A stretch of DNA of 64,000 bases from Persicaria tinctoria. Its lineage: Eukaryota > Streptophyta > Magnoliopsida > Caryophyllales > Polygonaceae. A program made the translations under genes and the position numbers. Shown in pieces: positions 11,291 through 22,295 of this stretch. Every line of letters begins with the position of its first letter. Positions within the stretch are counted from its first letter, which is position 1. Where the stretch lies: contig JBANSL010000004.1 of NCBI GenBank assembly GCA_037127255.1, positions 50,169,702-50,233,701 of the forward strand, written 5' to 3'. A model generated the notes under the pieces. It did not search any database. It saw only the letters and a list, made by a program, of their open reading frames with translations, and was not told where the DNA came from.

Positions 11291-11428
11291 AAGTCATTAT
11301 TTCCATTTAAATTATAAAAAATTGTCGTAGGTTGGGTGAACATATTTTGTTTTTGTGATGTAAGGGCGACACAAGAACGAAGTTCCGTGGCCTGGATGAT
11401 GTTTCATATGGTTGGGTGAACGATGTTT

Positions 11429-11469
11429 CGTATGGACCACAGTCGCCCCGGACGACTGTGGTCCATACG
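11429..11469. repeat. Perfect 17 bp inverted repeat
   Basis: Arms 11429-11445 (starting CGTATGGACCACAG) and 11453-11469 are exact reverse complements around a 7 nt spacer. It lies just downstream of the Ulp1-like block, where the catalytic-Cys exon would be expected. Confidence 0.9.
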
Positions 11470-12019
11470 CCATCCGTCACCTGTAGCTCCTCGCGACGGG
11501 CGACCCCAAGTTCTGTGGCCAAGACGATGACTTCATTGAGGCGTAGCGCCAATCCCTTTGTGTTCCCATCTTTCACGGACGTCTTACACCCCCATCCGAT
11601 CCTTAAAAAAACTCCTCGATTGATTTTATATACGTTGTTGGTTGGTTTTAGATAGTTGTTGGTTTGTTTAGACTTGTTAGTTCGTTGGTTGGTATGCCGA
11701 CGGTTGTTGCTTCGTTTGAAACTGTTGTTTGTTGGTTTTAGACATTTCGATATGCAGTTATTGTTGGTTTGTCATTATGACATGTCAAGTTCACTATCTG
11801 TCATGTCAAAATGCGGATACTGCCATAGCAAAAGCACATAATGTCATGTCAAAAGTGGGTAATGTCAGGTGACATACCGTTAAACAACCCCCCTTCCCAC
11901 ACAACGTAGAACAAACCCCCCATACAAAGTAGCAGAAATGCATCATACTTCACACCAAAATAGGGTAACTATGTACTTAATTGCGAAAGGCGCCGTAACT
12001 GGAAGTTCCTATCCCACCG

Positions 12020-12250
12020 CTAGGTGCGGCGACGCTTCTGCAATTTCCCAGCTACACCCGGCCACTCTGTTGGTTCAAATTTCATAGTCATCGGAAACGA
12101 CCCGATCTTTCCTTTTCCGCGTTGGTATGCTTCCTCTACTCCCCTCACCGCTCGCTCCGCCTCCTGATCCCACGGGCTGACTACATCTTCGACGTCACTG
12201 CTCACACAAATTACCTGCTTCCCACGTCCAAATGCGCCTGCATTGTCCAA
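12020..12250 (-). pseudogene. Unrecognised ORF fragment downstream of the MuDR N-terminal domain
   Basis: A 76-codon frame with a charged C-terminus ending KLQKRRRT. It is on the same strand as the MuDR-like domain at 12398-12736 and about 150 bp beyond it, so it may be a later piece of the same decayed transposase gene. No motif recognised. Confidence 0.25.
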
Positions 12251-12397
12251 CTCCTCACTTGTCTCAAACTGGACACGTGGACATTCTAACTAGACAAGCG
12301 AGGGTTATAACTGGACAATATGCATTTCTAACTTAACACATGGACATCATTGTCCATCGACACCTTGTGCTCCCAAAACAGAGGACAATGGGTGATC

Positions 12398-12736
12398 TTA
12401 TTGGGTAAAGGGTGACCCACCCCCGACTGAATGGCCCATTGTGGATCCTTCCGTAGGGGTGGAATCTCCGCCAACCTTGCGTAGCAGGGAGACATGGAGG
12501 TCGATAGGCCAGGATCGTTCTTCGGAAAGACCGTTTACAAACTTGTAGGCCTGCAGATCTTCGTCACCCCCAATGGAAAAAGGTATGCACCCTTCCTTCT
12601 TCGGCTTTACATATGTGAGCTCGATGTCATGCCTCCTCTCATCGACATTAAACTTGGCCATCGGTTGTTTCTTCAGGGAGACGTAGTCAATATTTTGGTC
12701 TACCAGTACGGCCTTCTGGCTCCTCGACCACTTCAC
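12398..12736 (-). pseudogene. MuDR-type transposase N-terminal domain fragment
   Basis: The 112-codon frame contains the order typical of the N-terminal region of plant MULE transposases: a FNVDERRHDIELTYV block, then GCIPFSI, then DEDLQAYKFVN. It is in the antisense direction to the Ulp1-like and Agenet remnants. The catalytic DDE part is absent, so this is a fragment only. MULE transposase would cut the element ends, but nothing functional remains here. Confidence 0.65.
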
Positions 12737-13520
12737 GACCCAAGTGCCCTCTTCACAAGCCCACTATCCGCCAAACAATACATTGATACACACGGACGAT
12801 TTGTCCCATGTTCCATTAGTTAGAGGGGGAGACATTCAGTTTTACAAGGAGATGAACATATTTTAGGGAGAAACATATCACATAACCTAAATAGAAGGAA
12901 GACTTACTCATTTTCTACAAGAAGTAGGTGTCTGTCCAGTTAACCCCAATAGGTGTCAAGCGCTTTAATGAGTTTATAGTCTCCCCCTCCTCCCCCTCTT
13001 ATTCTTTGTTGACGCAAATGACAGGGCGGGAAATTGACCGCGGCGTTGATTTTTATGGGTGGCATGTATCGTTTAATGACAGACAGTAAATCCCCTCCTT
13101 CATTACTGTCATGTCAGAGGTGACACGTGTCATGTATATATCAGACCACTGCCATGTTAATTGTAGACAACAACAAAACACTACAATTTAATGTCTTCTG
13201 CTACTGTTTTTTTTTCCCTCAACGGTCACATGCTAAACAGTTTTGATATTTCCGATACACCCCACTTATATATGATAGTCGTTCACCATCCATACTCCCC
13301 ATAAATTGGTGAAGTTAAATCCCCATTGCCATTTAATAACCTCTTCAACAACCCTTCAACTAAATGGCATCCTCGTCACACCACCGCACCTCCTCATCTG
13401 GCCTCCCTCCCCGACCTGTCCCCACAAATGGAGGTTTGTCGATCATTTCATCTGTGTAGATTTCAGTTGTGGTAGTTGTATAATTATACTACCTTATTTT
13501 TATTCTTTTATGCAAGACCA

Positions 13521-13913
13521 ATGTCGCCGCCGCCATACCGACGAAATCAAAGAGTAGAGATCGTCGGTGGTGAGGCTGGGCTATTCGGGTCGTTCTACGG
13601 TGCGACCCTTGTACGGAAACTGGACCCTATCCACTGGGAGGTCGAATATGCGACCCTCCTATGCAACAACAGAAGAGACCTGCAGAGGGAGATCATCCCC
13701 GATTCAACTAACTCGTCCTCGTCCACCTCGTACCTCGTACAACGCCTACATGCCCGAAGACTGTATAGAATGCCGTGTTAACGATGGGTATTGGTCTGGC
13801 AGGGTCGTTCGTGTGTTCGGGTATGGGAATGACCGAACATTCACGGTGAACTTCCCACTGAGCGATGCGACGACTAATCATCGTCTCCGCAACATTTGCC
13901 CACACTTCGACTG
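13521..13913 (+). pseudogene. Tandem Agenet (plant Tudor-like) domain gene, frameshifted
   Basis: Agenet domain 1 begins with VEIV, then GLFGSFYGATLVRKLD and WEVEYATLL (about 13554-13660). Agenet domain 2 has DCIECRVNDGYWSGRVVRVFG and FTVNFPLS (about 13755-13865), ending at the stop at 13911-13913. The domains lie in different frames, so a frameshift falls near 13690-13720. Agenet domains are plant Royal-family modules that bind chromatin or protein ligands. The start at 13521 is the first Met near the domain. A Ser-rich possible upstream exon begins at 13361. It could be a gene fragment captured by the surrounding MULE or a decayed neighbour. Confidence 0.6.
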
Positions 13914-14611
13914 AGATGGGTACAAATTTACCACACAACTGCAATTTCAGTACTTCTTACCGTAAAATTAGATTTCAATGTCTTGTATTTTGCTACTCTT
14001 TGCTACTGCCTTTTGAATGTTTGCTCATGTGTTGTATTTGTTTAATGCTACTTGCTCTGTCTCCGAGATATGATGTCCAGTAGATTTCAATATTTGTCAT
14101 GTTTTTTGCATTACGTGTCCAGTTACAATCAAGCGCTTACACATCGGCCTACAAATTAACCTCCACCCACTTTCTTCTTCTTCTATGGTTTTTGTCTTCA
14201 ACTTAACATTTAATTTTAAGTATGTTTACGTCCCCTCACTGTCACTCTTCACTGTCACTCTTCTCCATTCGATTCCAATATGGGTAAAGCATAGTAGTGT
14301 CAACAAAATCATGGCATCCAAATATGGGTACATATTATAATTGGGCACAAATAAAAATTAGATGTTGTCATAGTGAATCTGCTTCTCCCAAAAATCTTCT
14401 CCATTCGATTCCAAGGTGGCATGTCGATATGCTCTATTTTTCATAGGTAAAATCTTGTCCAGTTAAACACATATTGTGACATGTCAATCCAATGTTGATG
14501 TCCAGTTAAAACTTACTGCTTACACGTGATCCTTCAAATATACCCTCGGACCCTTCCTTCTTCAATTTGTTTTCTCTCACTGATCTATGTGAGTCAGCAC
14601 TTTTCTATTTC

Positions 14612-14652
<41 letters not shown>

Positions 14653-15366
14653 GTCCTCTGCGACTGCAAAAGGTGTTTTGCCCCTCTTCCTCTCTCTTCT
14701 TCGCTTTTCATGAGTAGAGCTCTCTCTCTCTCCCCCTCATTTTCTCACTGTACCCACAACGGAGATGGTGTCCAGTTGTACCCCATTGGGTGACCTGCTA
14801 CCGGCCCAACCTTGCAAGCGGATATCCGCATTTCAGCAAATTTTTTTCGGATTGGGTTTTGCATACAAACAATTCGGATAATAGGGTTATTTTTGCAAAT
14901 TACCGAATTTACTAACTATTAGGTTTAATTCAAAACATTGAATTCAATCTAATATAACTATTGGGCTTAACTCAAATTTATTTACTAACTATTACGCTTA
15001 ATTCAAAGCATTGAATATAACTATTGATTATGATACATCACATTTAAAAAATATTATATGATATTGATGTTATTATTACTAAGTGATTTAAAATATTTAT
15101 ATTTATGTATTATACTTTGATATGATTTTTTTTAAAATAATTTTTTGTGAGAAATATAAGATACATTTATGTTAAAGTGTTTTATGATTTTTAACATTTA
15201 TTACTGTTTTATAATATTATATATTTAGTATTAATCTTTTAGTTTTAATTTTTTTTATAAAAAAACACGACATGGCCCGGAAATTGTACTAGTTGTGATT
15301 AATTTAATTGATTGGATCAAAATTTGGCCTATTGATCCTTTATTAAAATGGCTTGATGCTCCATAA
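13914..15366. other. AT-rich intergenic stretch with simple repeats
   Basis: No gene seen. It contains TGTCCAGTTA-like motifs (about 14065, 14120, 14458, 14500, 14765), a (CT)n tract, and a 33 bp direct repeat with a 72 bp period (14911-14943 and 14983-15015, a few mismatches). The segment 14810-15340 is very AT-rich. Confidence 0.6.
14610..14651. repeat. (CT)n microsatellite
   Basis: About 40 bp of CT repeats, with a shorter CT run again at about 14719-14732. Confidence 0.9.
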
Positions 15367-16241
15367 GGGCATCTCCCATGGTAAGCCAAAAAATGGGTTT
15401 TGGCCAAATTTTGCTCCCACCTTATGCCAAAACCCATTTTAGCCTTTTTGTATTTGGCTTATTTCCAAAACAAATGCCAAATTTGGCTTCCACTTTTGGA
15501 AGATCAAATCCTATTTATTTATTTTTAAGTGTTTCATATTTATGTAAATTTATAAATAATACAATTATAAATCTATATATTATATAGTTATGCTTTTCAA
15601 TTAAAAATAAAATTTGTAGTATTGTTAAGATATTCAAGAGTTCTTCGATATGGCTATAATATTTGACATATTTGAATTATTATTGCATAAATAATATTTG
15701 TAGAAAATGACATTAATATTTTTTATTATAGATTCATCAAAATTATAATAAAAAATAAATATTAAGTTGCTTAAAGTACTAAAGAAGAAAAAATAAATAT
15801 AAAATGAAACAACCAACTATTGAATCATAGTCACATTTAATATTCAGGTAGATCCGCATTACTCTCCTCATAACCATTTCCTATTCCGAAGCCATCACTT
15901 TGATCATCTTCATGCATACGACATAACGCATTTTCATCCTGTTCAAATGAATCACAAATTGAATTAGAAATCTCAATAGTTTCATTTGAAGAGTGAGATG
16001 ATGATATTTGAGAAGAATTCATTGTTGATTCAAATTTAAATGATAACGACATAATCGAGTGACGGAAATGTGATGTGAAAGTTCTAAAATATATGAGTAT
16101 TTATAGAAAATTAGCCTGTCAAAATTGGCCTACGGTGGGAACAATAAAACCATATGATAGACCAAAAAGAATATTCTATGGAATATTATCTTTTGATAGA
16201 CCATTTCCCCTAGCCATTATGGCCTACGGAGGAAGATGCTC
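15367..16241. mobile_element. PIF/Harbinger-type deletion derivative
   Basis: An 875 bp element with terminal inverted repeats GGGCATCTCCC (left) and GAGCATCTTCC (right, read inward) and an exact 3 bp TAA duplication at 15364-15366 and 16242-16244. The TIR type and TWA target fit PIF/Harbinger. Subterminal GGCC-containing segments are mutually inverted (about 15380-15470 and 16120-16230). The interior has a 71-codon minus-strand frame but no catalytic transposase. Confidence 0.85.
15837..16052 (-). CDS. Short Ser/Glu/Asp-rich ORF inside the Harbinger derivative
   Basis: The 71-codon frame is acidic and Ser-rich (SSQISSSHSS, then EQDE and EDDQ blocks). It opens about 190 bp inside one terminus, where an autonomous Harbinger would have the start of one of its genes. 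It may be the N-terminal end of a transposase or of the accessory protein; no motif settles this. The downstream part is deleted. Confidence 0.3.
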   Translation of the reverse strand: MSLSFKFESTMNSSQISSSHSSNETIEISNSICDSFEQDENALCRMHEDDQSDGFGIGNGYEESNADLPEY

Positions 16242-16244
16242 TAA

Positions 16245-16500
16245 GAAGCTTAACTTAATATGCTAGGTTTTGTTCCAAAGACCCAAAAAGGCAGTTGAAG
16301 CCCAACCCAAGTGACAGAAGGTGAAAGGCTCAAACCTGCAGTTACCAAAAAAAATCCTCAACTCCTTAAATCTGCAGTTGTATACAAAAATAAACTGTAC
16401 GGGGAGAGTTAGGATTAGGAGTAGTAAATGCTAGGTAAATTTTCCTATTTCCATCCCTATAAAAGCCAAAAGAAACACTACCGGTGGATTTCCTCTCCCT
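16245..16500. other. Short spacer, no gene seen
   Basis: Moderately AT-rich DNA between the Harbinger derivative and the 62 bp tandem duplication. No coding or repeat signal noted. Confidence 0.5.
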
Positions 16501-16504
16501 GGCT

Positions 16505-16628
16505 CCTCCTTTTAGCTTATTGAACTGCAAAACAAAGAAAGTTGTTCTTCCTTCTCCCTAGCTCTTCCTCCTTTTAGCTTATTGAACTGCAAAACAAAGA
16601 AAGCGGTTCTTCCTTCTCCCTGGCTTCC
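16505..16628. repeat. Two-copy 62 bp tandem duplication
   Basis: Units 16505-16566 and 16567-16628 begin CCTCCTTTTAGCTTATTG and are nearly identical. An (AG)n tract follows downstream. Confidence 0.85.
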
Positions 16629-16680
16629 TCCCGGATGTACCTGCAGCCACCAAAACAATGAGAGTGTGCAGAAAGGGAGT

Positions 16681-16682
<2 letters not shown>

Positions 16683-16725
<43 letters not shown>
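16683..16725. repeat. (AG)n microsatellite
   Basis: About 43 bp of uninterrupted AG repeat. Confidence 0.95.
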
Positions 16726-16728
<3 letters not shown>

Positions 16729-16898
16729 TTCAACTGCAAGAGGTAGAAGATTCACCCCCCATTCATGAACCCGACCTCGGACTCATAACTTACTTTTCTT
16801 TATTCATCTTTTTTATTAAATCAAATCTCTATATATTAAACTCATTATAATCCACTCTCATTAAGTTTACTTTTTCAATTACTCAAAAAATATTATTT

Positions 16899-16899
16899 C

Positions 16900-16935
<36 letters not shown>

Positions 16936-16948
16936 GATTATTATTATA
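16899..16948. repeat. (ATT)n microsatellite
   Basis: About 50 bp of ATT trinucleotide repeat with one interruption, and a short second run near 16983-17000. Confidence 0.9.
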
Positions 16949-16949
16949 G

Positions 16950-19900
16950 ACAAAATAGGTGAAAATATGAGTCACTTTGTTTTATTATTATTATTATTAA
17001 CTAGTACTTTTCCCGTACCTTGTACGGGTGGGTATTTTTATTGAAATTTACCATTTTAGTTCCCCCTCTTACTATGAATATATTTCATTTCATTTGAATT
17101 TTTGTCATCTTATCAATTATACCCCTCGTTATAATACAATAACACTTACAATCACAAACAAAAGTCTCATAATTACGGTCAAGTTTGATATCTTAAACAA
17201 AATATTCGACACATTAATTTTCTATTGCTCTTGCTTCTTGTCATGTTGTTCTTCGAAATCTTTGGTTATCATGATGAAATACTTTTTTATTGAGACAATC
17301 GATACTTCAAATTTGACAAAAAAAAATATAGTAAATCACCCGCTTCTACGCTTCTCCTAGTATCCATCATAATTGAAGACAAAGAAAAGAAATCTTATTG
17401 TTTTTAGCTTAAGAAAGCCGAATTCGTATCCTGTATGATATTTTATCTATTACACATCATTCCACACTTTTTAAATTGATCTAAATTATAAACCAATTTG
17501 ATAAAGATACCCTAAGTTTAAATGTATAAACCCTATATAGCTAAAGAATTTTAAAAATGATATTTAGTGCGTGTTTTTATAATACTTAGACCCTTAATTA
17601 GAAAAAAAAAAGGAACTCTATTTGTAAGTGTATAAACATTAAGAGGCCAAAACATTAAGGAAATTTATAGATATCAAGATTCAAGGCTCCAATTATTGAT
17701 CGGAAGAAACATAGTTTTAATTTATAGAAATTTTTAATTTTAAATTTCTGTAATTGTAATCTTAGAAATTTTTTCTTTTTTTTACTGGCGACCCTCTGTG
17801 TAGGGTCATTCAAGCCATCGATCTTCTATATCGTCGAGTCGATCTACTTCTTGCCTACTGTAAAAAAAAAAAAACGAGGCCAAAACATTAAAAAAAATGT
17901 TATACCTCTCAAATTGATGGAATGTGAAAATTAGTTGGGCATGACTTGTGTATGTAGAAAAAAAATTATGAGTACTCGATTAGGTTTTAGATGCAAGAAA
18001 TTAATAGATTGTAAATGATAACTAATCAAAATAACATTCTTATAGTTGGTGTTTTGTATGAAATATTTGACACAAGACTCGCACATATAAGGAAATTTTT
18101 TTTGCATCCTTATAAAATTAGAAGCAAATTCTTTACAAAAAAAAAGGTCCACGTGTCCCTTTTTTAAAAAAATTTAAGCATTTATTTTTACATCAATTTA
18201 TCATACCACGTTCTCAATGAATTATTAGGAAACCATGTTCACAATTTATTTGTAAAAGCAATTTATCAAATTCTCTCAATTTCTTCCATTTTCACCATAC
18301 CCACGCTTAATAATCGTCGAAGGAAACGATTCAATTCAGCATCCACAAGATGTGGTTATGAGATCTATTCAAATAAGACTACAATCACAAGGAAGAAGTG
18401 TGGTGGAGATGGAGATTGCCACAAAATCACGACATCCGTAAGGGTGGCGACAAATGATTGATTGGGGCAGAGTTCGTGGTGGATATTCAGCTTGGCTAGA
18501 TCTCGCTCTCTCTCAATGACGCAGGCACTCAATGGAGAATTTACTATTTAATCAAGCCCAAAAATAAGGAGAAAAAAATTAGTTCCAATCCAAAATAGAA
18601 AGTAATACCAATCTCACTACTTACTAAATTAAAATCCAATGGCAAAAAGAAAAATAGAGACCTCATATCAGGGGATATTAGCTCAAATCCAAAATGTAAT
18701 GAATCAACCTTAAAAATCGAATTTGGTTGAAAACAGTGATAATAAATGAAGAAACAACCAAAGTAAAGCTTGCATCATGAGGGAAATGAAGAGTGGTAGC
18801 GTACTGGTCGGCATGACATCTTTTTGTGGTCATTGTCGGTCTTCTCTCTGTTGTAATAAGGTTGAATCTCCAACGCAATGCCTTTTTCATCGCCGGACAT
18901 CATATTGATTCTCTATTGAAGAGATGACCTCCTCGCATTGAATTGTTTATCTACCGAAGCTTCATCAATTTTACCTAAAAAAGCGATTTTGTTATGCAAA
19001 CATAGAGAAAGAGAAAGAGAAAAAGAAACCTATCTAGTTGGTTTATTAACCAATTAGTCAATCTTAAACAAAAAAATAAGAAACCTATCTAGCTGACATT
19101 GAAACCTGATTTTCATGATTATAATATACTTCATACCATGACTGTGAAAAGGGCTGAAGAAAATAATTGTTTTATGATTATACTCGTATTAAGTTCGTGT
19201 GTTATCATGGTAGTCCAATTATTCCAACTCAACCTACCAAAGACTCATAAGCACCAACTAAATCTATTCAATAACAATTTTGATTACATTAAAATTTGAA
19301 TGTACCCTCTAAAATTAAACTAATGGAATCATAAAATTAAGTTCAAACAAATGAGTAACCACTCATTTCAATTTGACATCTAATAGACTATTTATTTTCA
19401 GATATTCTTAATTTTATTGTATATAATATTAAAACCTCATTTTTCATTGTCATAATATAGTTCACACACTGTCTGTGAATCAGACTAATAAAATACAACA
19501 AAACATTAAATAGTGATACAACACAGAAAGTAAAAGAAATGGGAATTGGATTTACATAAATAAGCTGATGGAGAAAGAATAATCAACCTAAACTATATAA
19601 ATGAATTGAATTTGCATATGCACATGTGTTCCACATTAAGCACATGATAAGGAGCTCTAGTTGTATAGAAATATTTGCAGCACAAGCAAACACAACTTTT
19701 CTATAGATTAAAAAACTGCCTGAATTAGAAAATGTGAAGGAGATGATGAAATAACTAAATTCATTATCAATACTTAAGCCACTGAGATCTTTGAGTCTAT
19801 ATAATATTCATTAATCATTCATTTTAAAATCTTAACATCAACATCCATATTCAGATTGACCTATTTACTAAAGAATTAGATATTTGCTTCTCTATAGTCC

Positions 19901-20058
19901 ATTCACAACATCTCAAGTAGCCTCATCCAATTCTTGTATTATCCCTTTAGCATTTTCCTTTTCATTCACCTTTTCTGCTTGATTCCCATTCACTTGCTTT
20001 GTCTCTTCGCAATCAACGTTCTGCCCATTGTTTGCTTTAGTCTCTATAGCAGCAACAA
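16950..20058. other. AT-rich DNA without a supportable gene
   Basis: Long A/T-rich sequence with only short chance ORFs. A 30-40 bp GC-richer patch near 17790-17855 ends in a 13 A run, but no tRNA-like promoter boxes were found, so I do not call a SINE. Confidence 0.6.
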
Positions 20059-20075
20059 CCCCCCCCCCCCCCCCC
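20059..20075. repeat. Poly(C) tract
   Basis: 17 consecutive C residues. Its length is likely to vary or to be affected by sequencing error. Confidence 0.95.
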
Positions 20076-20098
20076 AAATTCGCATCCTATCCTTGGAA

Positions 20099-20560
20099 GT
20101 GTTAAATAGATTTAACGACAATGCCATGAAACAAAGTATGGTCATAACAACAGTAATGAAAGATAACAACTCGACCCAAACTATATGAAACTCCCAAACT
20201 ATATGAAACTATGTTAATTAAGATGCAAGCTACATTGAATTACAAATACACATGACCCAAAACAATTTTGGTGCTTAACAACAAACTAATGACTTTTACT
20301 CAGCAGAGTTCACAACACAGGCATGAAAACAAATATGGCCATAACAACAGCAATGGCATGTGTTAAACAGATTTAACAGCAATGCCGTGAAAAACATTAT
20401 CGTTATAAGAACAATAATCAAACATAACAACTCAACATAAACTATAACCAAATATCTTATTTAAGATGTGAGTTACATTAAATTACAAATACACATGACC
20501 TAAAACAATTCGGGTGTTTAACACCAAATAATGACTTTTATTAAGCACATTTCACAGTCA
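20099..20560. repeat. Diverged 261 bp tandem duplication
   Basis: The unit begins GTGTTAAAYAGATTTAAC at 20099 and again at 20360. Shared blocks follow in the same order, including ATGACCYAAAACAATT. The copies differ by many substitutions and small indels, so the duplication is old. Confidence 0.7.
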
Positions 20561-20636
20561 AATTCAATTTTGATTGAAATATGTACACAAATCAACAAAT
20601 ATAAGCGAAGCACATCCCAATTGACTGAATGTGCGC

Positions 20637-20669
20637 AACATATGGGTTATAAGTTATAACCCATATGTT
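20637..20669. repeat. Perfect 16 bp palindrome
   Basis: Arms AACATATGGGTTATAA (20637-20652) and its exact complement (20654-20669) flank a single G. Confidence 0.95.
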
Positions 20670-21569
20670 ATTCAGAAGCACTCTAACATCAAATATAAGA
20701 ATCAAATACTTCTATGATGATGTAGATCAAATGCACGAATGCTCAGCAAATACCCATTTCGAGGGCAAAATTTGTACATAAATTGAAGATGGGTAGCTAG
20801 TGGTACTGTAAAGACTTTCCATGGATGGGTAGCTAGTGGTACAAAATCAACCCTACTCATTTTTCCGATCAAACTTCACACCATCGGATTATTCAGAAGC
20901 AAAATTCAATTAGAAGCAAAATTCAATTAGCCAACTAAATCCAATTACAGACTTACAAAAGGCATCAGTGGAAAAAAAATTCCCCAATTTTTCCAATTAA
21001 AGACTCACACGATCACTAATTTTTCCTCAACTAAATCCAATCAGAAGCAAAATTCACCAACAACAACTAATTATGTTAGAGACTTACAAGAGGAGCAGGT
21101 CCTGAACGAAGAAGGATCCAGAGATTGAAGGCGAGGTGCTGGTCAGCCGCGTCGATGGCCCACTATGGCTTCAATCCGCCACCATGTCGAGGTCGGAGTC
21201 CAAGGGGCTTTCTTCTGAGGGGTGAACATGAACCTTACGCTGCGACTCGCACATGCAAAATGAATCAAACAATTCATACTACAGAGAAACATGAATCCGA
21301 TATGCACAAATAGTGTAAATTGAATCCCGTAAACCCTAATTTTTGACAAATTTGATAGCTTCAAATTGAATACATACCCCTGGATGAAGATCGAGTAGCA
21401 CCCTTGTCTACTCCGATCAAGTACCAGGCCTCCCAAAGTAACTGCTTGTGATTCGGTCGCTTGTGGAGATTAAGGTGCCGCAGACCTGGCGATCAAATCA
21501 CAATTGGTGTCTCATGTGTTCGTCTTGAGGATGGCAGAGAGTGTAGCAGACCTGGAGATCAAATCACAA
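20670..21569. other. Intergenic segment with small direct repeats
   Basis: It contains two copies of a 19-20 bp ATGGGTAGCTAGTGGTAC repeat (about 20788 and 20824), an 18 bp tandem repeat at about 20896-20931, and a 24 bp direct repeat (21480-21503 and 21546-21569, one mismatch). The part from 21090 to 21440 is less AT-rich and could derive from a gene 5' region, but no ORF is convincing. Confidence 0.45.
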
Positions 21570-22295
21570 CCACTCCCTTTTGTTCCAGTCGAATAGGAGT
21601 AGGGAGCCCCTTCTACCTGATTTTCCAAAAGAAGTTCTTAACTTTTGGATGGGCGTCAATTTTCCAAATCCAATTGAAGTCTTCTTGTACTATATTTGAG
21701 TTGGATGTTATTAGGTTATAGGCACTTGATAATGTGAACCAACCCTTTTTGGAAGGCCACCAGTACAATCTGTCTAGTAGGGGTGCTTTTGGTAATAGGA
21801 TTTTCATAATTTCTTCTACTATTGTAGCTGGTAGGATCGGATCAAGTTTTTCTTTCCACCATTGTCCTCCCATGATGTATTCACTAACGGTTTCATTTAC
21901 GTTAACACTGGATTGGGGTTCCACCCTATTAGTAAGAGGTTTCGAAATCTAGTTGTCTTTCCAAAATTTGATTGTTTTTCCGTCCCCGACTGCCGACACG
22001 AGTCCCGACTTAAACTTTGGGATTAGGAGTCTAAGTTTCAACCATTGCCATGAAGCATTCCCTTTTTTCTCATAGTTTAGGATGTGGCTTTCCTTTAAGT
22101 ATTTGAGCCGAATTATTTTAACCCAATTATTTTCCGGTTTTGAAAGTATTTTCCATAGGAGTTTTAGCTACAACGCCTCATTCATGTCTTTGGATATCCG
22201 TACACCAAGACCCCCGGCAGCCTTTGCTTTGCAGATTTTGTCCCAGCTAATGAGAGGGTTGTGTTAGGCATCTTTGTTCCAGAAGAATGATCTGT
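21570..22295 (-). pseudogene. 3' fragment of a plant LINE (end of RT and zf-RVT domain)
   Basis: Read on the minus strand, a block at about 22280-22180 matches the plant LINE RT tail (ISWDKICKAKAAGGLGVR). It is followed by the palm-distal region and then the zf-RVT domain (GWFTLSSAYNLI, then KVKNFFWKIR at about 21615-21640). Several stops interrupt it. The fragment ends exactly where the LTR of element I starts, so the rest of the LINE was lost or displaced. LINE reverse transcriptases copy their RNA at a nicked chromosomal target. Confidence 0.8.

Larger units (their letters stand above)
10574..14800. mobile_element. Decayed MULE-like neighbourhood (limits unknown)
   Basis: Flanking element A on the right, this 4.2 kb region holds three unrelated coding remnants typical of plant MULEs and their cargo: a Ulp1-like peptidase block (+), a MuDR-type N-terminal domain (-) and a double-Agenet gene (+). 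Two short motifs are interspersed: TGTCCAGTTA-like copies (about 12270-14780) and TGTCATGTCA-like copies (about 11775-11875 and 13100-13130). Neither terminal inverted repeats nor a 9-11 bp duplication could be identified, so treating it as one element is inference. Confidence 0.35.

Noticed and set aside
17790..17875. SINE with poly(A) tail
   Set aside because: Too short, no internal promoter boxes, no target duplication recognised.
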